Positions 1-8,074 of a DNA stretch of 64,000 nt are shown here, one piece after another. Position 1 is the first letter of the stretch. Each line of letters starts with the position of its first letter. Both the position numbers and the translations under genes were made by a program. Source of the stretch: Streptomyces profundus (GTDB lineage: Bacteria; Actinomycetota; Actinomycetes; Streptomycetales; Streptomycetaceae); NCBI RefSeq assembly GCF_020740535.1, contig NZ_CP082362.1:3656501-3720500 (forward strand), in the 5' to 3' direction. The notes under the pieces were generated by a model. It ran no database searches. It saw nothing but the letters and a program-made list of their open reading frames with translations, and had not been told where the DNA came from.

Positions 1-2
1 GG

Positions 3-323
3 GAGTTCGACCGGCGGGTCGCCGAACTCCTGGTGCGGGCCGAGGCGGAGGGGGATCTGCGGCCGGGAACCGACCCCAGGGTCGCGACCCGGCTGCTCTT
101 CGGGATGATCAACTCGGTGGTGGAGTGGTATAGGCCACATCCGCGTGGTGCGGCCGGTTCCCCCGAGGTGGTCGAAGCCGTCATATCCACCGCTTTCCAT
201 GGCCTGTTGGGCGCCCGTCCGGCGCCGGACCCGGCGGCGTCGGCGTCGACGCGTGGTCGGTCGACTACGCTGACCGGGCACGGAGGTGACGCAGGAGTCG
301 CAGGTGACCCGGGGAGTCCATGA
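3..323 (+). CDS. TetR-family regulator, C-terminal part (cut by window edge)
   Basis: The reading frame is open from the left edge and stops at 321-323. What remains is about 106 residues of a helical ligand-binding/dimerisation domain. It has the typical TetR ending: an amphipathic helix (VAELLVRAEAEGDLRP), an RVATRLLFGMINSVVEWY helix, then a short disordered tail. The N-terminal helix-turn-helix lies outside the window, so the family call rests on the C-terminal pattern alone. The stop codon overlaps the ATG of the nitric oxide synthase gene (ATGA), so the two are translationally coupled. The regulator may control that gene or respond to a related signal, but this is inference. Confidence 0.7.
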   Translation, partial: EFDRRVAELLVRAEAEGDLRPGTDPRVATRLLFGMINSVVEWYRPHPRGAAGSPEVVEAVISTAFHGLLGARPAPDPAASASTRGRSTTLTGHGGDAGVAGDPGSP

Positions 324-1528
324 TCAACGACCGCGCCACCCGTCCGCGGCTGCCGCGGCGGAAGCCGGCGCCGACCGTTCCCGCGTGGGAGCCCCCGAGT
401 TGGGGCGAGGCCGAGGACTTCCTGCGGCGCTTCCACACCGAACAGCCCGAGCAGCCGGTCGCGTTGCCGATGCGGCTGCGTCAGGTCAGGGAGCAGCTTG
501 AGCAGTACGGCACCTACCGGCACACCCGCGCCGAGCTGGAGTTCGGCGCCCGGGTCGCCTGGCGCAACGCCAGCCGCTGCATCGGCAGGTTGTACTGGAA
601 GAGCCTGCGGGTCCTGGACCGCAGGGACGCGCTGACCGCGGAAGCGATCCACGGCCATCTGCTGGAGCACATCCGGGTCGCCACCAACAGCGGCCGGATC
701 CGCCCGGTGATCTCCGTCTTCGCGCCGGCCACCCCGGAGCGCCCGGCGCCCAGGGTGTGGAACAGCCAGCTGATCCGCTACGCCGGCTACCGCACCACCA
801 CCGGCGGACTGATGGGCGACCCCGGGCATCTGGAGTTCACCGACACGGTGCGGCGGATGGGCTGGCAGGCCCCCGGCGGCTGGTTCGACATCCTGCCGCT
901 GGTGGTCGAGGCGCCGGGCGACAAACCGCAGCTGTTCGACGTGCCCCGTGAGCTGGTGCTCGAAGTCCCGCTGACGCATCCCCAGTTGGCGGCCTTCGCC
1001 GAGCTGGGGCTGCGCTGGCACGCGGTGCCGGCGATCTCCCACATGCGGCTGACCATCGGCGGCGTCGACTACCCGTTGGCCCCGTTCAACGGCTGGTACA
1101 TGGGCACCGAGATCGGCGCCCGCAACCTGGTGGACCCGGACCGCTACAACCTGCTGCCGGTGATGGCCAGGATGATGGGCCTCGACACCAGCAGCGAGAG
1201 CACGCTGTGGCGGGACCGGGCGCTGGTCGAGCTGAACGTGGCGGTGCTGCACTCCTTCGAGCGGGCCGGCGTCAAGATCAGCGACCACCACACCGAGTCC
1301 CAGCGGTTCCTCACCCATCTGGAGCGCGAGGAGCGGGAGGGCCGGATCACCCCGACGGACTGGAGCTGGATCGTGCCGCCGATCTCCGGCGGCATCACCC
1401 CGGTCTTCCACCGCTACTACGACGAGGCGGACCAGCGGCCCAACTTCTATCTGGACGACGAGGCCGTGGAGCTGAGCAAGGGCCGCTGCCCGGTCAGACA
1501 CCACGACGCGGGCGGAACGTTTCCCTGA
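320..1528 (+). CDS. nos: Bacterial nitric oxide synthase oxygenase
   Basis: 402 residues, the size of bacterial NOS oxygenase proteins, which convert L-arginine to NO and citrulline at a heme-thiolate with a pterin or folate cofactor. The heme-ligand motif WRNASRCIGR is intact with proximal Cys87. The substrate motif WYMGTEIGARNL places the arginine-binding Glu at 264. No flavodoxin-like reductase domain is fused and none is encoded nearby, so electrons must come from a general cellular reductase, as known for Bacillus NOS. The start overlaps the stop of the preceding TetR gene and GGGGAG lies just upstream. In plant-pathogenic streptomycetes a NOS (TxtD) serves thaxtomin synthesis, but no such cluster is visible here. 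A stress or signalling role is therefore more likely. Confidence 0.95.
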   Translation: MINDRATRPRLPRRKPAPTVPAWEPPSWGEAEDFLRRFHTEQPEQPVALPMRLRQVREQLEQYGTYRHTRAELEFGARVAWRNASRCIGRLYWKSLRVLDRRDALTAEAIHGHLLEHIRVATNSGRIRPVISVFAPATPERPAPRVWNSQLIRYAGYRTTTGGLMGDPGHLEFTDTVRRMGWQAPGGWFDILPLVVEAPGDKPQLFDVPRELVLEVPLTHPQLAAFAELGLRWHAVPAISHMRLTIGGVDYPLAPFNGWYMGTEIGARNLVDPDRYNLLPVMARMMGLDTSSESTLWRDRALVELNVAVLHSFERAGVKISDHHTESQRFLTHLEREEREGRITPTDWSWIVPPISGGITPVFHRYYDEADQRPNFYLDDEAVELSKGRCPVRHHDAGGTFP

Positions 1529-1556
1529 GCGGGTGGCGACCCCTTCGCCGGAGCGG

Positions 1557-2171
1557 TCAGGACAGCTCGAAGGAGCCGAAGCCCAGCTCGCCGGCCGGCT
1601 CGTAGACCTGCACCACGATCCCCGTCGGCGTGCTGTCCGTGCCCAGCAGGCGCATCGCCCCCGGGCGCGCGCCCTCGGGGAAGAGCCGCCGTCCGCCGCC
1701 CAGCACCACGGGGAAGACCAGCAGCCGCAGCTCGTCGACGAGGCCCTCGCCGAGCAGCGTCTGCGCCAGGTCGCCGCTGCCGTGCACCTGGAGCTCCCGC
1801 CCCGGGCTCTCCTTGAGCTCGGCGACCTGGGCGACCACGTCGCCGGTCAGCACGCTCGACCCCTGCCAGGCCGGCGTCCGCGGGGTCCGCGAGGCGACGT
1901 ACTTGGGCTGGCCGTTGAGCCGGGTCGCCACGATGTCGTCCGGATCGCTGATCAGCGGCCAGTGCGCGGCGAAGATGTCGTACGTCCTGCGGCCCAGCAG
2001 AAAGGCGTCGGCGGCGGCGAACCAGTCGGTCACCAGCCGCCCCATCGCCTCGTCCGCGTAGGGCACCACCCAGCCGCCCCGGGTGAAGCCGTCGCTGGTG
2101 TCCTCCTGCGGACCGCCGGGCGCCTGCACCACGCCGTCGAGCGAGATGAACTGGGTCAGGGTGAGCTTCAT
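1557..2171 (-). CDS. RibD C-terminal / DHFR-like reductase family protein
   Basis: 204 residues of the dihydrofolate-reductase-like fold found in the RibD C-terminal domain. It begins MKLTLTQFISLDGVVQAPGG, the usual first strand and loop of the YyaP/YwjB-type proteins. It contains FLLGRRTYDIFAAHW, the substrate/cofactor loop typical of this group, and ends with an LLVFPVVLGGGRRLF segment near the NADPH site. These proteins are presumed NAD(P)H-dependent reductases, but the physiological substrate is unknown. Start at 2171 is chosen because an AAGGAG sits about 9 bases upstream. A longer frame upstream lacks family character. It converges with nos across a 28-bp gap. Confidence 0.85.
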   Translation of the reverse strand: MKLTLTQFISLDGVVQAPGGPQEDTSDGFTRGGWVVPYADEAMGRLVTDWFAAADAFLLGRRTYDIFAAHWPLISDPDDIVATRLNGQPKYVASRTPRTPAWQGSSVLTGDVVAQVAELKESPGRELQVHGSGDLAQTLLGEGLVDELRLLVFPVVLGGGRRLFPEGARPGAMRLLGTDSTPTGIVVQVYEPAGELGFGSFELS

Positions 2172-2276
2172 GCCTCTGCGCTCCTTCACATCCTGCCGAC
2201 GGACCCGCCGCGGACACCGTCGGGAGACCACCGTCACCCGGTGTGGCCCCCGGCGCGACCGGAAAGCGGCACGCGG

Positions 2277-2753
2277 TCACGGCTCGGGGAGCGGATCGGT
2301 CTCCTCGAAGACCAGCAGCGTCCGGGTGCTCAGCACCTCGGGGATGGCCTGGATGCGGGTGAGCACCAGCTCCCGCAGCTGCCGGTTGTCCGCCGTGTGC
2401 ACCAGCAGCAGCACGTCGAAGTCGCCGCTGACCAGCGCGATATGCGCCACCCCCGGCAGCCGGGCGAGCTCCTCGCGCACGGTCCGCCAACTGTCCTGGA
2501 CGATCTTCAACGTGATGTAGGCGCAGGCCCCCTGACCAGCCCGTTCATGGTCGATCCTGGCGGAGAAGCCGCGGATCACCTGGCTCTCCACCAGTCGGTT
2601 GACCCGGGCGTACGCGTTGGCACGCGAGATGTGCACGCGCTCGGCGATCGAACGGATCGACGCCCGTCCGTCCAGGCGCAGCAGGCGCAGTATCGCCTCG
2701 TCGATGGCGTCGAGCGGCCGTTCGCCCCCCATGGGCAACTGGTCGTCCGGCAT
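2277..2753 (-). CDS. Lrp/AsnC-family transcriptional regulator
   Basis: 158 residues. The N-terminal winged helix-turn-helix (LDAIDEAILRLLRLDGRASIRSI followed by a recognition helix with SRANAYARVNRL) precedes a RAM/AsnC effector domain with alternating strands (VAHIALVSGDFDVLLLV). Such proteins form octamers that bind amino acids or related metabolites. ATG 2753 is preferred over an in-frame ATG at 2780 because a strong purine run (GGAGGGGAGG) ends about 10 bases before 2753, whereas 2780 has none that convincing. It is divergent from the MobA-like gene across about 350 bp. In several streptomycetes a similar regulator (BkdR) controls branched-chain keto-acid dehydrogenase genes, but those genes are not here, so the target is unknown. 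Confidence 0.9.
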   Translation of the reverse strand: MPDDQLPMGGERPLDAIDEAILRLLRLDGRASIRSIAERVHISRANAYARVNRLVESQVIRGFSARIDHERAGQGACAYITLKIVQDSWRTVREELARLPGVAHIALVSGDFDVLLLVHTADNRQLRELVLTRIQAIPEVLSTRTLLVFEETDPLPEP

Positions 2754-3032
2754 ACCCGGGTGCCTCCCCTCCCTGGACATCCTGCCCCCATATCACGGCA
2801 AATCCGGCCGTCTGTCCACAGGGTGTGACCGCACCTAGCCAGCGGGCGCCATCGATCGAACAATCGGTGGAGAGAAACCGTGCGTGTTCCCCCCGACTCG
2901 CACGGGCACCGACCCGGTCGGTTCGCGGCACTGGGCCGCCGCGCGCCGACCCGCCGCCCACAGCGCGGCCGATCCCCCACCCGTCGGCCAGCCCCAGGTC
3001 GGCCGGCGGCCCCCCTGTGGGCAGCCCCGCGC

Positions 3033-3092
3033 CGGGCGCCCGGCCTTTTGCCGGGCCCCGCGCGGGGCCCCGCCCCGGGCCCCGGGAGTACC
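3033..3092. repeat. Cluster of GC palindromes before the MobA-like gene
   Basis: A perfect 18-bp palindrome (GGGCCCCG/CGCGGGGCCC) covers 3053-3070. Around it lie GCCCGGC-CTTTT-GCCGGGC, the inverted GCCGGG/CCCGGC pair and CCCCGGGCCCCGGG. The cluster ends at the TACCGT box of the next gene. It could fold in DNA or RNA, or bind a regulator. It occupies the divergent promoter region between the Lrp-type gene and the MobA-like gene; the rest of that roughly 350-bp gap shows nothing else I recognise beyond a TGTCCACAG near 2814. Confidence 0.5.
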
Positions 3093-3094
3093 GT
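3089..3094 (+). promoter_or_regulatory. -10 box of probable leaderless transcript (MobA-like gene)
   Basis: TACCGT followed by six bases and then the ATG at 3101. There is no ribosome binding site. This spacing places the transcription start at the start codon, a common arrangement in streptomycetes. Confidence 0.45.
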
Positions 3095-3100
3095 GACGCC

Positions 3101-3955
3101 ATGAGTTCCCCCTCGGGGTTCGAACGCGCGCCCGCCCTCGATGTGCTGGTGCTGGCCGGCGGCGCCGGCCGGCGGCTCGGCGGCGTCGACAAGCCCGCCG
3201 TACGGATCGGCGGCCGAAGCCTGCTGGAGAGGGTGCTCGCCGCCGCCCCGGCCACGACGCGGCCCCCGATCGTCGTCGGCCCGGCCCGCCGCACCGCGCG
3301 CGAGGTCCGCTGGACCCGCGAACAGCCGCCGGGCGGCGGCCCGTTGGCCGCGCTCGCCAGCGGTGTCGCGCTGGCCGAACAGCCGCTGGTCGCCGTCCTC
3401 GCGGCCGACCTGCCGTTCCTCGACCCCGCCGCGCTGCCCCGGCTCGCCGCGGCCGTCCCGCCCCGGGGCGACGGCGCGCTGCTGATCGACGGCACCGGCC
3501 GGGACCAGCCGCTGACCGCCGTCTACCGCGCCGCGGCGCTGCGCCGCGCGCTGGCCGAGCTGACCGGGAAGGCGCCGGACGGCACGCTCGCCGGCATGCC
3601 GCTGCGCGCCCTGCTCGCCCGCCTCGACCTGCGGCGACTGCCGGGGCCCGAGGCGCGGGACTGCGACACCTGGACCGACATCGCCGCCGCCCGCGCGCGG
3701 ATCAGGGACGATGGGCGGGTGCTTGAGGAATGGATCGAAGCGGTCAAGGTCGAGCTGGGCGTCGAACTCGACGTGGACATCACAGCCCTGCTGGACGCCG
3801 CACGTGACGCCGCCCACGGGGTGGCCCGCCCGGCCGCCCCGCTGACCACCTTTCTGATCGGCTACGCCGCCGGCCGGTCGGGGCTCCCGCCGGCCGAGGC
3901 CGCCGCCAGGATCTCCGCGCTCGCCGAGAGTTGGGCGAGAGAGGGCCAGCCGTGA
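3101..3955 (+). CDS. MobA-like nucleotidyltransferase fused to DUF6457-like domain
   Basis: 284 residues. The N-terminal two thirds form a GT-A nucleotidyltransferase like MobA/MocA, which attach GMP or CMP to molybdopterin. LVLAGGAGRRLGGVDKP is the nucleotide-binding loop with the signature Lys, and AVLAADLPFLDP holds the metal-binding Asp. The last 75 or so residues (from EEWIEAVKVELGVELDVD) form a separate small helical domain that resembles DUF6457, often found next to or fused with actinobacterial MobA/MoeA. ATG 3101 is supported by an apparent leaderless -10 box; the frame upstream is low-complexity Pro/Arg. The stop overlaps the GTG of moeA, so both probably act in molybdenum-cofactor synthesis. 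Confidence 0.88.
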   Translation: MSSPSGFERAPALDVLVLAGGAGRRLGGVDKPAVRIGGRSLLERVLAAAPATTRPPIVVGPARRTAREVRWTREQPPGGGPLAALASGVALAEQPLVAVLAADLPFLDPAALPRLAAAVPPRGDGALLIDGTGRDQPLTAVYRAAALRRALAELTGKAPDGTLAGMPLRALLARLDLRRLPGPEARDCDTWTDIAAARARIRDDGRVLEEWIEAVKVELGVELDVDITALLDAARDAAHGVARPAAPLTTFLIGYAAGRSGLPPAEAAARISALAESWAREGQP

Positions 3956-5271
3956 TCGACGAGTTCGACGACGCCATCGCCCTGGCCAACGGCCCGGTGC
4001 CACCGCCGGCCGAGCCACAGACCGCCGGCCGCGGCCACGCCCCCGGCGAGGCGTCGGCCCAGGACCCCTGGGCCGACGACGTCGCCAGGCCCTACCGCCC
4101 CACCGCCGACCATCCGGGCTGGGACAGCGCGCGCGAGCTGGCGCACCGCGCCGTCCGCCCGTTGCCGCCCCGCCGGCTCCCCATCGACTACGCGCTCGGC
4201 CACACCCTGGCCTCCCCGCTGACCGCGCTCACCGACCTGCCGGCCTTCGACACCTCGGCCATGGACGGCTGGGCCGTCGCCGGGCCGGGGCCCTGGCGGC
4301 TGACCGGCCGTTCGACGGCGCTCGCCGGCGGCCCGCTCAGCCAGCCGCTCACCGACGGCCAGGCCGTCCCCATCGCCACCGGGGCCCGCGTCCCCGACGG
4401 CGCGACCGCCGTCCTGCGCACCGAGAACGGCACGGTCGAGCGGGGCCAGCTCACCGGTGAGAGCCCGCAGCCGGGCGGCGACATCAGGCCGCGCGGCCAG
4501 GAGTGCCGCAGCGGCGTCGAGCTGCTGCCGGCCGGCGGCCAGCTCACCCCGGCCGGCCTCGGCCTCGCCGCCGCCGCCGGCTACGACCAGCTGGCGGTCC
4601 GGCCCAGGCCCCGGGCCGAGGTGCTGGTCCTCGGCGACGAACTGCTCTTCCGCGGCCTGCCGCACGACGGGCGGGTGCGCGACGCGCTGGGGCCGATGGT
4701 CGGCCCCTGGCTGGCCGCCCTCGGCGCCCAGGTGCTGGTCACCCGGCGCCTCGGCGACGACGCCGAGGCGCTGCGCGAGGCCATCGAGACCACTCGCGCC
4801 GACCTGCTGGTCACCACGGGCTCCACGGCCGCCGGGCCGGTCGACCAGCTGCGCGGTGTGCTGCGCGAGCTGGGCGCCCACACCCTGGTCAGCGGCGTCG
4901 CCGTGCGCCCTGGACACCCGATGCTGCTGGCCGAACTGCCGGCCGGCGTCCCGTTGATCGGCCTCCCGGGCAACCCGCTGGCGGCGGTCTCCGGGCTGCT
5001 GACGCTGGCCGCCCCGCTGCTGCGCGCCCTGGCCGACCGGCCGCCACCCGCCGACCGCACCGGCTGGCTGACCGACCGGGTCACCGGGCATCCGAGGGAC
5101 ACCAGGCTGGTGCCCGTCCACTGCCTCGACCCGACCACGGCCCGCCCGCTGAGCTACGCTGGCCCGGCCATGTTGCGCGGCATCGCCGCCGCGTCCGCTC
5201 TGGCGGTCATTCCGCCGGGGGGCGCCGAGGCGCGTGCCGAGGTGCGCCTCCTCGACCTTCCACCGGCATGA
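3952..5271 (+). CDS. moeA: Molybdopterin molybdotransferase MoeA-like protein
   Basis: 439 residues. MoeA inserts molybdate into adenylylated molybdopterin. DTSAMDGWAV (start of domain I/II), TGARVPDGATAVLRTE and the C-terminal GLPGNPLAA loop are all recognisable. The usual TTGG-V/I-S motif of the MPT-binding domain reads TTGSTAAGPVDQL here, so the active-site loop is divergent. An unusually long Pro/Ala-rich N-terminus (about 45 residues) precedes the MoeA core. GTG 3952 is chosen because it overlaps the upstream stop (GTGA); a start 21 bases upstream is possible. The stop overlaps the next gene (ATGA), coupling it to an ion channel gene, which is an unexpected partner. Confidence 0.87.
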   Translation: MIDEFDDAIALANGPVPPPAEPQTAGRGHAPGEASAQDPWADDVARPYRPTADHPGWDSARELAHRAVRPLPPRRLPIDYALGHTLASPLTALTDLPAFDTSAMDGWAVAGPGPWRLTGRSTALAGGPLSQPLTDGQAVPIATGARVPDGATAVLRTENGTVERGQLTGESPQPGGDIRPRGQECRSGVELLPAGGQLTPAGLGLAAAAGYDQLAVRPRPRAEVLVLGDELLFRGLPHDGRVRDALGPMVGPWLAALGAQVLVTRRLGDDAEALREAIETTRADLLVTTGSTAAGPVDQLRGVLRELGAHTLVSGVAVRPGHPMLLAELPAGVPLIGLPGNPLAAVSGLLTLAAPLLRALADRPPPADRTGWLTDRVTGHPRDTRLVPVHCLDPTTARPLSYAGPAMLRGIAAASALAVIPPGGAEARAEVRLLDLPPA

Positions 5272-6395
5272 GATTCCCAAGCCCCTCCCCAGCCGAACGA
5301 TCCGAACGCGCCGAACTCGCGGACCGTTCCCCCGGCGTACGGCTGCCGCGCTACGCGGCCGGCCCGCTGATCCAGGTCGCCCGCCGACTGCTGCTGGCCA
5401 CCGGGGTGATGGCGCTGGCGGCGGTGCTGGTCTATCTCGACCGGCGCGGCTACCACGACAACCACGACGACGAGGTCAGCCTCACCGACGTCCTCTACTA
5501 CGTCACGGTCTCGCTCTCCACCACCGGCTACGGCGATATCGTCCCCGAATCCGACGGCGCCCGGCTGCTCACCACGTTCGCCATCACCCCGCTCCGGGTG
5601 GCCTTCCTGATCATCCTGGTCGGCACCACCCTTGAGGTGCTCACCGAACGCACCCGCGATCAGTGGCGACTCTCCCACTGGAGGAAGCACTTGCGCGATC
5701 ACACCGTCATCGTGGGCTTCGGCACCAAGGGCCGATCCGCCGCCGAGACGCTGATGAGCGGCGGGCTCGGCCAGGACCAGATCGTGGTCGTCGACCCGGA
5801 TCCGCAGGTGGTGGAGGCGGCCAACGCCCTGGGCTACGCCGGCGTCGTCGGCGACGCCACGCGCAGCGACGTGCTGGTCAGGGCCAGGGCCGACCGCGCC
5901 CGCCAGGTGGTGATCGCCACCCAGCGGGACGACACCGCCGTGCTGGTGGCGCTCACCGCCCGCCAGCTGAGCAAACAGCTGCGGATCGTCGCCTCCGTGC
6001 GTGAACAGGAGAACGTCCCGCTGCTGCGACAGTCGGGCGCCGACTCCGTGATCACCAGCGCCAGCGCCGTCGGCCGACTCCTCGGCCTCTCCATGATCAG
6101 CCCCAGCTCGGGCGCCGTGATGGAGGACCTGATCCAACACGGCAAGGGCCTCTCCCTCAAGGAGCGCCCCGTCACCAGCCAGGAAGCGGGACGCTCCCCC
6201 CGCGACTGCGCCGACCTCGTCGTCTCCGTGATACGCGGCCACCGGCTGCTCCCGTACGACGACCCGGACGTGGCGACCCTGGAGCTCACCGACCGCCTGG
6301 TCGTCATCCGCCGCGTCCCCCCGGACGAGGAGCACCCCACCCCTCGCCGCCCCCACGACCACGGCCCCGGCTCCTGGCGCATCCCCCGCCGCTGA
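5268..6395 (+). CDS. Two-TM potassium channel with TrkA-N/RCK domain
   Basis: 375 residues. There is one membrane helix near residues 38-60, then a pore region with the K+ selectivity filter TTGYGD (about residues 84-89), then a second helix (ITPLRVAFLIILVGTTLEVL). The cytoplasmic part begins with a Rossmann RCK/TrkA-N domain (VIVGFGTKGRSAAETL, GxGxxG near 150) and ends with a TrkA-C-like region. This is the layout of ligand-gated prokaryotic K+ channels such as MthK. ATG 5268 overlaps the moeA stop. It converges with the HAD gene, with palindrome CCTGACCGGTCAGG at 6408-6421 spanning the other gene's stop. Confidence 0.92.
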   Translation: MRFPSPSPAERSERAELADRSPGVRLPRYAAGPLIQVARRLLLATGVMALAAVLVYLDRRGYHDNHDDEVSLTDVLYYVTVSLSTTGYGDIVPESDGARLLTTFAITPLRVAFLIILVGTTLEVLTERTRDQWRLSHWRKHLRDHTVIVGFGTKGRSAAETLMSGGLGQDQIVVVDPDPQVVEAANALGYAGVVGDATRSDVLVRARADRARQVVIATQRDDTAVLVALTARQLSKQLRIVASVREQENVPLLRQSGADSVITSASAVGRLLGLSMISPSSGAVMEDLIQHGKGLSLKERPVTSQEAGRSPRDCADLVVSVIRGHRLLPYDDPDVATLELTDRLVVIRRVPPDEEHPTPRRPHDHGPGSWRIPRR

Positions 6396-6416
6396 CCCCT
6401 GCCGGGTCCTGACCGG

Positions 6417-7052
6417 TCAGGGGGGCGGTGCCGGCCGGCCGCCCAGCAGGTCGGTGAGCCGGGCCACCGTGCTGCCCTCGTCCGTGGCCAGCAGCGTCGT
6501 CATGCCCAGTGCCTCGGCCGGCGGTAGGTTCCTCGCCTGGTCGTCGACGAAGACGCAGTCCGCACCTGGCAGGCCGAGTCGGTCGAGCATCAGCTGATAG
6601 ATGGCGGGCTCCGGCTTCGCGACACCCTCCCGCTCGGATATCACCGTCACATCGAACAGGTTCCAGACGTCGGTGTGCGCGTACGGGTCGTAGGGGGCGA
6701 GGCCGAAGCTGTTGGAGAGCATCGCCACCACGTACCCGTCGGAGCGCGCGCGTCTCGCCAGCTCCACCATGCCCGTCGCCGGCCGCACCCGCGCCCAGGC
6801 CCGCCCCATCAGATTGTCGGGGGCCACCCCGAGCAACGGCCCCATGGCCGCGTTCCACTCCCGCTGGGATAGCGCGCCCGACTCCAACCGCCGGTAGAGC
6901 GCCCGGCCTTCGGGATGGGCGTCGAGCGCCCGGCCCCAGGCGCCAGGGGGCAGCCCCTCCGCCGTGCACCAGGCGTCCGCCGACTCCCTCACCCCCGCCG
7001 TCAGCACCCCACCGAAATCCAGGATCAGCGCGCGAAAGGCCCGCTCCGCCAT
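6417..7052 (-). CDS. HAD-IA family hydrolase
   Basis: 211 residues with the haloacid-dehalogenase fold. Motif I is LILDFGGVLTAG, with the nucleophile Asp followed by F-G in place of the usual xD. Motif II is VAMLSNSFG, and motif III/IV is VAKPEPAIYQ with VFVDDQARNLPPAEALGM. The FGGVL variant is typical of the YihX/epoxide-hydrolase N-domain-like subgroup acting on small phosphosugars or of unknown substrate. GGAGGGG lies upstream of the ATG. It is divergent from the NUDIX gene at 7163 across 110 bp. Confidence 0.87.
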   Translation of the reverse strand: MAERAFRALILDFGGVLTAGVRESADAWCTAEGLPPGAWGRALDAHPEGRALYRRLESGALSQREWNAAMGPLLGVAPDNLMGRAWARVRPATGMVELARRARSDGYVVAMLSNSFGLAPYDPYAHTDVWNLFDVTVISEREGVAKPEPAIYQLMLDRLGLPGADCVFVDDQARNLPPAEALGMTTLLATDEGSTVARLTDLLGGRPAPPP

Positions 7053-7150
7053 GCCCCACCCCTCCGTCTCTCAGGTACCCCACGCGATGGCTACCCGGTG
7101 GGCCGGCCCACGAGGCGCCGGTGGCCTGTTTCCGGCCGGGGGGTGGCGCG

Positions 7151-7156
7151 TAGCAT
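7151..7156 (+). promoter_or_regulatory. -10 box of probable leaderless transcript (NUDIX gene)
   Basis: TAGCAT, six bases, then ATG 7163; no Shine-Dalgarno is present. This is the same geometry as for the genes starting at 3101, 22083, 33370 and 44938. Confidence 0.45.
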
Positions 7157-7162
7157 CCCGGC

Positions 7163-8074
7163 ATGGGATCAAGCGACGGGCAGTGGTATCCGGCCGAGTG
7201 GCCCGCACGGATCCGGGCGCTCGCCCGGGGCGAGTTGACGCCGCCCGAGCCGCGCGCCGCCGCCACCGTGCTGCTGCTGCGGGACGGGTCGGCCGGGCTT
7301 GAGGTGTTCCTGCTGCGGCGGCGGCTCTCGATGGCGTTCGCCGCCGGTGCCTACGCCTACCCCGGCGGCTCCGTCGACCCGCGCGACGGCGCCGCCGCGA
7401 CCGAGCCGGCCGAGCTGGTCACCCGGGCCGCCCTGCGCGAACTCTTCGAGGAGGCCGGGGTGTTGTTGGCCGGGCCGACCCCGGGCGAGCTGGTCGCCGA
7501 TGTCAGCGGCCCCGACTGGGAGGCCGACCGACGCGCCCTGGCCGCCCACGAGCTGTCCGTCAGCGCCCTCCTGGACCGCCGCTCCTTGGTGCCGCGCGCC
7601 GATCTGCTGCGCCCCTGGGCACGCTGGATCACCCCGGAGTTCGAGACGCGACGCTATGACACCTGGTTCTTCGTAGCCGCCCTGCCCCCCGGCCAGCGCA
7701 CCAGGAACGCGTCGACGGAGGCCGACCACATCGCCTGGCTGCGGCCGGCCGACGCCGTCGCCGGCTATGACCGCGGCGCGTTGACGATGATGCCGCCCAC
7801 CATCGCGACCCTGCGCGCCCTCGCGCCCCACGCCACCGCCGACGCGGCGCTGGCCGCCGCGGCCGACCGGGACATGACCCCGGTGCTGGCCCAGGCCCGG
7901 CTGGTCGGCGACGAGGTCGTGCTGAGCTGGCCAGGACACCGCGAGTTCGAGAAGCGCGTGCCCGGGGACCGCGCCCCGAACGCCCCCGCGCCGGCCGTCG
8001 ACCCGGTCGTCGTCGACCCGGTCGTCGGGGAGGCATGGGAGCAGCCCACCCAGATGGAGCGTGACGGAAGATGA
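7163..8074 (+). CDS. NUDIX-family hydrolase, RNase-Z/MBL neighbour type
   Basis: 303 residues. A large NUDIX protein: AAATVLLLRDG and LEVFLLRRR open the fold, AYAYPGGSVDP begins the box and ALRELFEEAGVLL completes it (RELFEEAGV, the metal-binding helix). The C-terminal 100 residues are an added helical region with an Arg/Glu-rich end. This architecture (NUDT19/RP2p-like, acyl-CoA or unknown diphosphate substrates) is regularly encoded beside a beta-lactamase-fold hydrolase in actinobacteria, as here, where the stop overlaps the next ATG (ATGA). Confidence 0.88.
   Translation: MGSSDGQWYPAEWPARIRALARGELTPPEPRAAATVLLLRDGSAGLEVFLLRRRLSMAFAAGAYAYPGGSVDPRDGAAATEPAELVTRAALRELFEEAGVLLAGPTPGELVADVSGPDWEADRRALAAHELSVSALLDRRSLVPRADLLRPWARWITPEFETRRYDTWFFVAALPPGQRTRNASTEADHIAWLRPADAVAGYDRGALTMMPPTIATLRALAPHATADAALAAAADRDMTPVLAQARLVGDEVVLSWPGHREFEKRVPGDRAPNAPAPAVDPVVVDPVVGEAWEQPTQMERDGR

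Noticed and set aside
320..1528. NOS as part of a thaxtomin cluster (txtD)
   Set aside because: No nitrating P450 or non-ribosomal peptide synthetase genes are in the window, so the txtD name is not justified.
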